Source: Niveispirillum irakense DSM 11586 (GTDB lineage Bacteria; Pseudomonadota; Alphaproteobacteria; Azospirillales; Azospirillaceae). From it: DNA of 64,000 nucleotides. The translations under genes were made by a program, and so were the position numbers. Below are positions 1-7,781 of this stretch, in pieces (the stretch's first letter is position 1; each line of letters begins with the position of its first letter). The notes beneath the pieces are model-generated. The model did no database searches. It was not told the origin of the DNA and worked only from the letters and a program-made list of their open reading frames with translations. Location: the NCBI RefSeq assembly GCF_000429645.1, contig NZ_AUCG01000021.1, forward strand, positions 62,001 to 126,000, in the 5' to 3' direction.

Positions 1-1254
1 GGAGCCGAAGACCGGGTGCCCATCGGTGGGGTTGGCCCCGATCACCACCACCACATCGGCGTGCTCCACCGAGTCAAAATCCTGCGTGCCGGCAGAGGTG
101 CCGAACGCCGTCTTCAACCCATAGCCGGTGGGGGAATGGCAGACGCGGGCGCAGGTATCGACATTATTATTGCCGAAACCACCCCGGATCAGCTTCTGCA
201 CCAGATAGGTTTCCTCATTGGTGCAGCGCGATGAGGTGATGCCGCCAATGGCATTACGGCCATATTGGCCCTGCAGGCGCTTAAATTCGGATGCCACATG
301 GGCAATCGCCTGATCCCAGGTCACTTCCTGCCAGGGATCGGTGATCTTCGCCCGCACCATCGGCTTCAGGATACGTTCCTTATGCGTGGCATAGCCCCAG
401 GCGAAACGGCCCTTGACGCAGGAATGGCCGCGATTGGCCTTGCCATCCTTATAGGGTACCATGCGTACCAATTCGGTCCCGCGCATTTCCGCCTTGAAGG
501 AACAGCCGACCCCGCAATAAGCGCAGGTGGTGACGACGGAATGTTCGGGCTGGCCGATCTCCACCACCGATTTTTCGATCAGCGTCGCCGTGGGGCAGGC
601 CTGCACGCAGGCCCCGCAGGACACGCAATCCGATGACAGGAAATCCTGTCCCGCCCCGGCATTCACCTTCGACGCAAAGCCCCGGTCGGCGATGGACAGC
701 GCGAAGGTGCCCTGCACCTCCTCACACGCCCGCACGCAACGGGCGCAGACAATGCACTTACTGGGATCGAAGGTGAAATAGGGGTTGCTGGTATCCTTTT
801 CCTGGCCCAGATGGGTTTCAACCTCATTGCCATAGCGCACCTCACGCAGGCCCACAGCACCGGCCATATCCTGCAATTCACAATCGCCATTGGCAGCACA
901 AGTCAGGCAATCCAGCGGATGGTCGGAGATATAAAGCTCCATCACCCCACGCCGCAGCTTGGCCAGCTTGGGCGTCTGGGTTGCCACCTTCATACCGGGG
1001 GCGACAGGCGTGGTGCAGGAAGCCGGCGTGCCGTTGCGCCCCTCAATCTCCACCAGACAAAGCCGGCAGGAACCATAGGCATCCAGCATGTCGGTGGCGC
1101 ACAGCTTCGGCACCTGGATGCCGGCATCCATCGCCGCACGCATCACCGATGTGCCTTCCGGCACACTGATTTCCACCCCATCAACGGTCAGGCTGACCAT
1201 GCTCTCCGACTTGGACCTGGGCGTGCCATAGTCGATCTCGTGGATCAGGGTCAT
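1..1254 (-). CDS. fdsA: NAD-dependent formate dehydrogenase alpha subunit (3' part outside window)
   Basis: This is the molybdenum-containing catalytic subunit that oxidises formate to CO2 and passes electrons through FdsB/FdsG to NAD+. The first 418 codons are visible. In order they show an N-terminal [2Fe-2S] domain, the HPLDC..C.....C cluster motif, two ferredoxin-type clusters (CIVCARCVRAC and CVSCGACVQAC), and the Mo-domain cluster CAYCGVGC...C. The ARVCH motif near residue 385 places cysteine, not selenocysteine, at the metal. The start ATG at 1254 follows GGAGGAACCC. FdsB and FdsG lie upstream on the same strand, but a two-gene toxin-antitoxin-like insert separates them. The C-terminal end lies beyond the window edge. 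Confidence 0.95.
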   Translation of the reverse strand, partial: MTLIHEIDYGTPRSKSESMVSLTVDGVEISVPEGTSVMRAAMDAGIQVPKLCATDMLDAYGSCRLCLVEIEGRNGTPASCTTPVAPGMKVATQTPKLAKLRRGVMELYISDHPLDCLTCAANGDCELQDMAGAVGLREVRYGNEVETHLGQEKDTSNPYFTFDPSKCIVCARCVRACEEVQGTFALSIADRGFASKVNAGAGQDFLSSDCVSCGACVQACPTATLIEKSVVEIGQPEHSVVTTCAYCGVGCSFKAEMRGTELVRMVPYKDGKANRGHSCVKGRFAWGYATHKERILKPMVRAKITDPWQEVTWDQAIAHVASEFKRLQGQYGRNAIGGITSSRCTNEETYLVQKLIRGGFGNNNVDTCARVCHSPTGYGLKTAFGTSAGTQDFDSVEHADVVVVIGANPTDGHPVFGS

Positions 1255-1300
1255 GGGTTCCTCCGGGGGTGGGAAAGCTGATGCTTAGGCAAAGCGATTC

Positions 1301-1382
1301 CGTCATCCCGGCGCACGCCGGAATCCAGATTCGTAGAGCTATGCGCCTGTGATACTGGACCCCGGCCTTCGCCGGGGTGACG
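1301..1382. repeat. Intergenic palindromic repeat pair
   Basis: Two arms face each other: CGTCATCCCGGCG..CGCCGG at the left and CCCCGGC..GCCGGGGTGACG at the right, separated by about 35 bases. The outer ends are nearly complementary, so the whole unit can fold. The form matches the dispersed CGTCATCCCGGC-type elements scattered between genes in many Proteobacteria. It lies between fdsA and the upstream toxin-like gene. Only one copy is present in this window. Confidence 0.7.
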
Positions 1383-1408
1383 GTAAAATGAGGGGGAGAG
1401 CGAGGGTT

Positions 1409-1777
1409 TCAGCCCCGCAACGGCAACAGGCGCAGCCGGGCGCGCTTGGGCTCCACCGTCACCAGCGCACCAGCTTCCAGATCGGCGGCCATCTGGCGCA
1501 AGGCCGCCACCAAAGCCGGCCCAATCGCCTCCGGGCGGACATCCTCGGCGCGGATTTGCACGACGCTGGGTTTGGCCCCGCCCGTCGCGGCCAGCATGGC
1601 GCTGAAATCCAGATCGTGGGTCAGCACGACCAGCCCGTGAGCGGCCGCATAGGCCATGATCTCCCGGTCCGGCGCTCCCATCGGTCCAATGCTGGACCAG
1701 TGCTGCGCCTCGATCCCCTCGGCCTGCAGAACCTGCACCCAGCGGGGGGCCAAGTTCATATCGATCAACAGCTTCAT
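1409..1777 (-). CDS. DUF5615 PIN-like protein, probable toxin
   Basis: A 122-residue protein that opens MKLLIDMNLAP, with an acidic residue after the first strand and a THDLDF motif near residue 50, both typical of the DUF5615 PIN-like fold. Members of this family pair with DUF433 proteins and are regarded as VapC-related RNases. The ATG start overlaps the stop of the upstream DUF433 gene by four bases, so the two should be translationally coupled. Ribonuclease activity is inferred from the family, not shown here. Confidence 0.85.
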   Translation of the reverse strand: MKLLIDMNLAPRWVQVLQAEGIEAQHWSSIGPMGAPDREIMAYAAAHGLVVLTHDLDFSAMLAATGGAKPSVVQIRAEDVRPEAIGPALVAALRQMAADLEAGALVTVEPKRARLRLLPLRG

Positions 1778-2004
1778 GCTGACGCGAGGGTGATTTCGCG
1801 TTCCTCCGACCGCCATGCGGCATAGCGCAGGGCCTGCAGCACGTCATCGCGCTCCAGATAAGGGTAGTCGGCCAGGATGCTGTCGATCTCCTGGCCGGAC
1901 GCGACCAGCCCGACCAACAGGCCCACCGTAACCCGCTTGCCCCGGATACAGGGCTTGCCACCCATGACGCCCGGTTCCTGGGTGATCCGGTCCAATATCG
2001 GCAT
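1774..2004 (-). CDS. DUF433 protein, probable antitoxin
   Basis: A 76-residue protein with the DUF433 signature: DRITQEPGVMGGKPCIRG, then RVTVGLLVGL and a helical end. DUF433 proteins are small winged-helix antitoxins encoded just before DUF5615 toxins, as here. The ATG at 2004 was chosen because the family begins immediately before this motif. The pair sits between fdsB and fdsA in the same direction, so it may be transcribed by read-through from the formate dehydrogenase promoter as well as by its own. Confidence 0.85.
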   Translation of the reverse strand: MPILDRITQEPGVMGGKPCIRGKRVTVGLLVGLVASGQEIDSILADYPYLERDDVLQALRYAAWRSEEREITLASA

Positions 2005-2078
2005 GATCCGACCTCTCTCGCACCAGTGCAGATAATGTGGGCCGGATTTGGCAAGTCTGCAAGAAGCATCACCGCCCC

Positions 2079-3650
2079 CTACTCCGCCGCCGCCGCATGA
2101 CGCCGCCGGAAATCCTCCGGGTAATGGCGCACGGCACTCAACACCGGATAGGGGGTGAAGCCGCCCAGCGCACAAAGGGAGCCGAACTTCATCGTGGCGC
2201 AGAGATCTTCCAGCAGGGCCAGATTGGCATCCACCTCCCGGCCCGCCATGATCTTTTCCACCACCTCTGCCCCACGGGTGGAGCCGATGCGGCAGGGGGT
2301 GCATTTGCCACAGGATTCGATGGCACAGAATTCCATGGCAAAGCGCGCCTGCGCCGCCATGTCCACGCTGTCATCAAACACCACCACCCCGCCATGGCCG
2401 ATCAGCCCATCGCGCTGGGCGAACGCTTCATAATCATAGGGTGTGTCGAACAGCATGGGCGGGAAATAGGCCCCCAGCGGACCGCCGCACTGCACCGCCT
2501 TGACCGGGCGACCGGTGGCGGTGCCATCGCCGATACCTTCGACGATTTCGCCCAACGTCACCCCGAACGCCGTTTCATACAGCCCGCCATGACGGACATT
2601 GCCGGCGATCTGGATCGGCATGGTGCCGCGTGAACGGCCCATGCCGAAGTCAGCATAATAGGCCGCCCCTTCGGCCAGGATCACCGGCACGGTGGCGAGC
2701 GAGATCAGGTTGTTGATCACGGTCGGCTGGCCGAACAGGCCCTTATGCGCCGGCAGCGGCGGCTTGGCCCGCACCTGCCCGCGCTTGCCCTCCAGGCTTT
2801 CCAGCAGGGCCGTTTCCTCCCCGCAGACATAGGCCCCGGCACCGACGCGCAATTCCAGATCGAACGTAACACCACTGCCCAGAATATCCGTCCCCAGCCG
2901 CCCGGTGCGGTAGGCCTCCGCAATGGCGGCGCGCATGGTGCGGTTGGCATGGGGATATTCGGAGCGGGAATAGATGTACCCCTTGGTCGCCCCCACGGCG
3001 ATGCCGGCAATGCTCATGCCCTCGATCAGGCAGAAGGGATCGCCCTCCATGATCATCCGGTCGGCGAAGGTGCCGCTGTCCCCTTCATCGGCGTTGCAGA
3101 CGATATATTTCTGCGGGGCCTTGGTGTCGGCCACCGTCTTCCATTTCACGCCGGTGGGGAAGCCGGCCCCGCCACGACCGCGCAGGCCGGATTTGGTTAC
3201 AGCCGCCACAATCGCAGCCGGGCCGATGGACAGCGCATGGCGCAGCCCCTTGTATCCGCCCGTCGCTTCATAATCTTCCAGCGACAGCGGATCGACAATG
3301 CCGCAGCGGGCAAAGGTCAGGCGGGTCTGGCCCTTCAGCCAGGGATGATCCTCCATCCGGCCCAGGCGCAGCGGATGCGCCCCACCCAGCAGGAAGCCGG
3401 CATTGAACAGGCCCGGCACATCCTGCGGGTTGACCGGACCATAGGCGATGCGACCGGCGGGTGTTTCCACCTCCACCAGCGTTTCCAGCCAAAACAGCCC
3501 GCGCGACCCGGTGCGGGTGATGGTGATCGCTGTGCCATCGGCAGCGGCGTGGCTGGTGATGGCTTTCACCACCCGCTCGGCACCCACGGCCAGGGCTGCC
3601 ACATCCTGCGGGATGAGCAGTCGGATCGGCGATATCGGGGCGGTATTCAT
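2079..3650 (-). CDS. fdsB: NAD-dependent formate dehydrogenase beta subunit
   Basis: A NuoF-like diaphorase subunit of 523 residues that binds FMN, NAD(H) and a [4Fe-4S] cluster and hands formate-derived electrons to NAD+. Visible motifs are the nucleotide/flavin glycine-rich segment GRGGAGFPTGVKW near residue 160, the CNADEGDSGTF stretch, and the cluster ligands ESCGKCTPCRIG near 445. A thioredoxin-like N-terminal extension precedes the NuoF core, as in other FdsB proteins. Its start overlaps the fdsG stop by four bases. It is followed by the DUF433/DUF5615 pair rather than directly by fdsA. Confidence 0.95.
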   Translation of the reverse strand: MNTAPISPIRLLIPQDVAALAVGAERVVKAITSHAAADGTAITITRTGSRGLFWLETLVEVETPAGRIAYGPVNPQDVPGLFNAGFLLGGAHPLRLGRMEDHPWLKGQTRLTFARCGIVDPLSLEDYEATGGYKGLRHALSIGPAAIVAAVTKSGLRGRGGAGFPTGVKWKTVADTKAPQKYIVCNADEGDSGTFADRMIMEGDPFCLIEGMSIAGIAVGATKGYIYSRSEYPHANRTMRAAIAEAYRTGRLGTDILGSGVTFDLELRVGAGAYVCGEETALLESLEGKRGQVRAKPPLPAHKGLFGQPTVINNLISLATVPVILAEGAAYYADFGMGRSRGTMPIQIAGNVRHGGLYETAFGVTLGEIVEGIGDGTATGRPVKAVQCGGPLGAYFPPMLFDTPYDYEAFAQRDGLIGHGGVVVFDDSVDMAAQARFAMEFCAIESCGKCTPCRIGSTRGAEVVEKIMAGREVDANLALLEDLCATMKFGSLCALGGFTPYPVLSAVRHYPEDFRRRHAAAAE

Positions 3651-4132
3651 GCGCGCCGCGCCTCCTCAACAATGCCAGCCAGGCTTTCCGGGGTCAGACG
3701 GCCATGCGGCTCCCCATCCACCAGCGCGGCGGGGGCCGTGGCGCAGAGGCCCAGGCAATAGACCGGTTCCACCGTCACCGACCCGTCGGGCGTGGTGCCG
3801 CCCCAATCAATGCCCAGCCGGCGCAGCAGATGGCTGGCCGTATGCTCCCCCTTCATGGACTGGCACGCCTCTGCCCGGCACAGCTTCACCACATGGCGGC
3901 CGGCGGGATCATGGCGGAAATCATGATAAAAGGTGATGACGCCATGCACCTCCGCCCGCGACAGGTTCAGCGCATCGGCCAGCAGCGGCACCGCCGGCTC
4001 GGGCACATGGCCGAATTCTTCCTGCAGCGCGTGCAGGATGGGCAACAGGGCGCCCGGCATCTGGGCATGGTCAGCAATAATCGCTTCCGCCCGGAACGGA
4101 TCCCAGGTGGGGCGAAGAGACGGGTTTGGCAT
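3647..4132 (-). CDS. fdsG: NAD-dependent formate dehydrogenase gamma subunit
   Basis: A NuoE-like subunit of 161 residues carrying one [2Fe-2S] cluster, part of the soluble FdsGBA diaphorase module. The cluster cysteines lie in CRAEACQS (about residues 84-91) and YCLGLCAT (about 125-132), the expected spacing. The leading helical region (LLPILHALQEEFGHVP) is typical. It is the first gene of the fds operon in this window and overlaps fdsB by four bases. Confidence 0.94.
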   Translation of the reverse strand: MPNPSLRPTWDPFRAEAIIADHAQMPGALLPILHALQEEFGHVPEPAVPLLADALNLSRAEVHGVITFYHDFRHDPAGRHVVKLCRAEACQSMKGEHTASHLLRRLGIDWGGTTPDGSVTVEPVYCLGLCATAPAALVDGEPHGRLTPESLAGIVEEARRA

Positions 4133-4232
4133 CGGGGGCTGCCTTCCTCATCAGCAATCGTTGCAGATGAGATAAACAAACCAAACGATGGGATTCAACA
4201 TAGCTGTTCCATGCTGCGATAGAACATTTCTA

Positions 4233-5501
4233 TCAAAGCTCCACTTGGCGCAGCCTCTCCCGATCGGCTTTCAGCGTTAGGGCGGCGTCAGCGCGCGCCC
4301 ATGCCAGATCAGCCTGATGCACGGCCGCCGCGCAGAAATCCGGCTCGCAATGGACCTTGCGGGCAAGCGCTGCCAAGGCTTTGCGCAGTCGGATCTGGAC
4401 CTCCACCAGCCCGGCACCGTCACGGGCGATCAGCATGAAGGCATCCTCAAAAAGGTCGGCGGTGGACAGTGGCGGGACATGGATATTGGGGTGGTCAACC
4501 GCTTCGCTTTCCGGTTTGGTCGGCCCCTGCCCCCATAAATCCATCAACCGGGTCATGCGGCCAATCACGTCGATGGCGGTACCGGAATCATTCACCCCCG
4601 GCGACATGGCGCGCGAGGCAATCTCGCTCATCACGGCCAGACCGAAGCGCGGGTCCTGGTCGAAACTGCGTTCATTGCCGATGGTAAAGGCGCGGCGCAT
4701 GCCCTCACCAAAGGCGTCGATCTCCTCCCCCTCCAGTGAAGGACGGTCCATCCAGAGCAATGGGGTATCGCCATAGACGAATGTGCCGGGCAGGGTCAGC
4801 ACATGAATATCCCGCTTGCCCCGCTCAGAACAGGCGGTCAGCGCCGGCATGTCGATATGCTGGACATAGCCGACGCATCCGGCTGTCACGATCAACGCCT
4901 GTGCTGGCGGCTCCAGCAACCCTGCCGCCAATTTTCGCCCGCCGAGATAGGGCAGCGCCAGCCGGTGGCGCATGGCGGCTTCGGTGGCCCGTTCCACCCG
5001 GTCGGTCGTCTCCCCCACCCGGCCCAGCCGGGTCAGATGGTCAATCCAGCGCAGCAGGGAAATAACAATCAGCGCGATCACGCCCAGCGTCACCGCGAAC
5101 AGGATCACCCGCCCCCGCTCCCCATAGGCACCGGTCTGCAGCACGATGATGCCGACAATGCCGAACAGAAAAGACCCGATGAAGGTGGACAGGACATTCT
5201 GCGTTGTCCGATCCTCCATCAACAGCCGGGTAGCGCGCGGCGTAACATTGCTGGTGGCTGCCCCATAGGCAGACGTCATGACCGACAGGGAGAATGTCGT
5301 CACCGACAACATGCTGGACGCGATGATGGTGAGGATACTGTCAATGGAATCCGCCCCCATCGCCCCCGGCAGATGCCAGGGTATATAAGGCTCGACCACC
5401 GCCGCCAGGATAGCCGTCAGGATGCCCAGCAGCCCGATAAGGCTGGCCCGCAGCCAGAGCCGCCGGGTTAATTGTTTGAAAATCCACTGCCAACGCGACA
5501 T
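4233..5501 (-). CDS. DUF2254 integral membrane protein
   Basis: A 422-residue protein with hydrophobic segments in its first 150 residues, including LIGLLGILTAILAAVV and two segments near residues 95-140, and a long soluble C-terminal part. The MLSVTTFSLSVMTSAYGAATSNVTPRA stretch (split here as MLSVTTFSLSVMTS and AYGAATSNVTPRA) marks DUF2254, a family of unknown function. The ATG at 5501 is preferred over an in-frame codon ten residues upstream because AGAGGGGGAA lies just before it. It is monocistronic and not obviously linked to formate metabolism. Confidence 0.85.
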   Translation of the reverse strand: MSRWQWIFKQLTRRLWLRASLIGLLGILTAILAAVVEPYIPWHLPGAMGADSIDSILTIIASSMLSVTTFSLSVMTSAYGAATSNVTPRATRLLMEDRTTQNVLSTFIGSFLFGIVGIIVLQTGAYGERGRVILFAVTLGVIALIVISLLRWIDHLTRLGRVGETTDRVERATEAAMRHRLALPYLGGRKLAAGLLEPPAQALIVTAGCVGYVQHIDMPALTACSERGKRDIHVLTLPGTFVYGDTPLLWMDRPSLEGEEIDAFGEGMRRAFTIGNERSFDQDPRFGLAVMSEIASRAMSPGVNDSGTAIDVIGRMTRLMDLWGQGPTKPESEAVDHPNIHVPPLSTADLFEDAFMLIARDGAGLVEVQIRLRKALAALARKVHCEPDFCAAAVHQADLAWARADAALTLKADRERLRQVEL

Positions 5502-5725
5502 CCATTTCCCCCTCTGGATGGCCCTACACACCGGTAACGGATTGGCGGAGCAGTTGGATCAAATTTTCATTTCATCAGCACGCCATTGTTGGCTAACACT
5601 CGTGCAATATGTACGTTTTAGGATGCAACCCCGCAGTCATAATATGAATTCAACTTATAGATAAAATCATAGAATTTCCGATTAACCATTTTAAGCGCTT
5701 ATTATCTTAATGGTCAAATGAAAAA

Positions 5726-6625
5726 TCAACATACAGTAACTTTGTTCTTCAATTTAGAATCAAATTGAAGGTTGCAATTTTCATCCAAATAAAATACGCT
5801 ATTTTTGATAAATAAAGATTCATTAAAGTATTTCAAGATATTTATCTTTGTATCAATTAAATCAATCCTAATATCAAGTAATTCATCTCTCATTTGCGAG
5901 TTTGTGATAATTGAAATTATTAGAGATCTATCAAAGAAATCAGCCTTTCCAGTATTATTACAGTTAGAAATCCTCGAACAATGCAATCGAGAAGCATCGA
6001 TTGATATTTTTGCTGTAACACTAGAATGTAATTCTATCTCTAAATTATTAATAACAACCGCGGTGGCGACAATAAATTCTTCACAAATTTCATTTTTTAT
6101 GCCCAATTTTTTAAATGAAAAAAGCAATTCTGAGTATGCATCTTCTATTGTAAAGGCAGGCCTGATAGAAATTGTCCTACAAAACAAACTAGCAATTCTA
6201 TAGAATCTAGACACATTCTTTGCATTGATTTCTGTTGGAAATTTGTCTTTTTTTGCGAACCAAGAAAGAATTTCTGCTTTTACCGTTGTTTTTGACATTC
6301 CAATCTCTTTTAAGAGATCGCTTGATGAGTATTCTTCGATTTTACTTTCAAAATATGGCTTCATCCACCACTCACAAGCGCCATTATGATTAAGAGGCTT
6401 TTGTTTTTTAGACTCAGATCCAAGCTGATAAACCTGAGCAAAAGCAAATTGCGAGTATGCATTTATAATTGTATTAAAGCTTCCCCCTTTATCTCTTTTG
6501 GGGTGGGCAATGAAATCTCCTATTTCACGAATGAATGGGCCGTGATTAAATCTTTCTTTTATATAGAATTGCCCCACATCTGAATCGGTATAGTTTCCAT
6601 TTTTTATCCTCGTTAAATAGGCCAT
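5726..6625 (-). CDS. Hypothetical protein of atypical AT-rich composition
   Basis: A 299-residue protein that I do not recognise. It is soluble in appearance and rich in Ile, Asn, Lys and Ser. It contains an IGDFIAHPKRDKGG segment near residue 38 and a DLLKEIGMSKTTVKAEIL segment near 105 that could be a helix-turn-helix. The coding sequence and both flanks are strikingly AT-rich compared with everything around them, and codon choice differs sharply. AGGAGCATTT precedes the ATG, so it is probably expressed. No integrase, transposase or flanking repeat was found. It is probably acquired horizontally. Confidence 0.7.
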   Translation of the reverse strand: MAYLTRIKNGNYTDSDVGQFYIKERFNHGPFIREIGDFIAHPKRDKGGSFNTIINAYSQFAFAQVYQLGSESKKQKPLNHNGACEWWMKPYFESKIEEYSSSDLLKEIGMSKTTVKAEILSWFAKKDKFPTEINAKNVSRFYRIASLFCRTISIRPAFTIEDAYSELLFSFKKLGIKNEICEEFIVATAVVINNLEIELHSSVTAKISIDASRLHCSRISNCNNTGKADFFDRSLIISIITNSQMRDELLDIRIDLIDTKINILKYFNESLFIKNSVFYLDENCNLQFDSKLKNKVTVC

Positions 6626-6795
6626 AAATGCTCCTAGCGCCTAATTTTCCTGCTGAATTGGTAATGTCGCGCACAAAAAATAAATCGTTTTTCATATTTT
6701 ATCAGGAAATCTGAAATCACGAATAGAATTTTTGGTCAAACGGATAAAATTCAATCTTCGACAGCCACCGCAGTAGAACTCTTTCTGAATCAAAC

Positions 6796-7704
6796 TTAGA
6801 ATACCCCGCCTGCCTCCACATGCTGGCGGGCGAAGCGGCGGGCTTCGGTTACCAGGGCGGCGGTCAAGGGGGTCATGGGGTCGCGATTGGGCACGACCAG
6901 CCCGATCGTATGCACGGCATCCGGTTCCACAATGGGAATGGCGCGGATCGGGTCGGTCAGGCCCAGGGTGCTGGCCAGCACCTCCGGCATCACGCTGGCC
7001 CATTTGCCGGTGCGGACATGGGAGAACAGCACGATCATGGAATTGCTTTCCAGGGTCGGGGCCGGGCGGGCCCCGGCCCCGATGAGCAGCCGGTCGATGA
7101 TACGGCGGTTCTGCATATCGGGCGTCAGCAGGCAAAGCGGGATATGCCCCACCTCCGCCCAGCTCACCTGATCACGGTCGCCCAGCGGGCTGTCGCGCGA
7201 GGTCAACAGCCGGTAATGCTCCCGATAAAGCGGGATGGAACGCACACGACCCAGCGGCTCATTATCCAGGTAGGTCAGCCCGGCATCAATCTCCAGATTT
7301 TCCAGCATGCCCAACACCTCCTGCGAGGTGCGGGACAGGATGGAGAAGCGCACGCCAGGATGGCGCTCCCGGTAAGGCGTGGTCAGGGCCGATACCATAG
7401 CCAATGCCGTCGGGATGGCAGCCAGCCGTAAATGCCCCATCAGGCCGTGGCGCAGGGCATGCACCTCCTGCCGCATGGCGCGGGTATCGCTGACGATGCG
7501 CCGCGCCCAGTCCAGCACCCGGTCGCCTTCGGCCGTCAGCCCCATGAAGCGCGCGCCGCGATTGACCAGCAGCACGCCCAGCGTGTCCTCCAACTGCTTG
7601 ATCCCGGCAGAAAGGGTCGGCTGCGTCACCCCGCAGGATTCCGCCGCCTTGCCAAAATGCTGTTCACGGGCGAGCGCGATGAAAAATTCCAGCTTATCGA
7701 TCAT
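6796..7704 (-). CDS. LysR-family regulator, probable regulator of formate dehydrogenase
   Basis: A 302-residue LysR-type transcriptional regulator. The N-terminal winged helix-turn-helix (residues 1-60, with HFGKAAESCGVTQPTLSAGI) is followed by a LysR substrate-binding domain. LysR genes of this kind commonly precede fdsG in alphaproteobacteria, and this one is in the same direction about 2.6 kb upstream of fdsG. The DUF2254 gene and the foreign AT-rich gene now separate them. The effector is unknown; formate responsiveness is inference from position only. Confidence 0.85.
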   Translation of the reverse strand: MIDKLEFFIALAREQHFGKAAESCGVTQPTLSAGIKQLEDTLGVLLVNRGARFMGLTAEGDRVLDWARRIVSDTRAMRQEVHALRHGLMGHLRLAAIPTALAMVSALTTPYRERHPGVRFSILSRTSQEVLGMLENLEIDAGLTYLDNEPLGRVRSIPLYREHYRLLTSRDSPLGDRDQVSWAEVGHIPLCLLTPDMQNRRIIDRLLIGAGARPAPTLESNSMIVLFSHVRTGKWASVMPEVLASTLGLTDPIRAIPIVEPDAVHTIGLVVPNRDPMTPLTAALVTEARRFARQHVEAGGVF

Positions 7705-7781
7705 GGCCCATCCCTTTTGCTGGAAACAGCACCTGTCCTCACGGGGAGGGGGGCTCCCCTCCCCGCCGCCCTCGTCCGGGA

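Noticed and set aside
1301-1382. CRISPR-like repeat
   Set aside because: There are only two inverted arms, with no direct repeats or regular spacers.
5805-6203. 132-codon open frame on the plus strand inside the AT-rich gene
   Set aside because: The minus-strand frame is longer, has a strong ribosome-binding site and covers the whole region.
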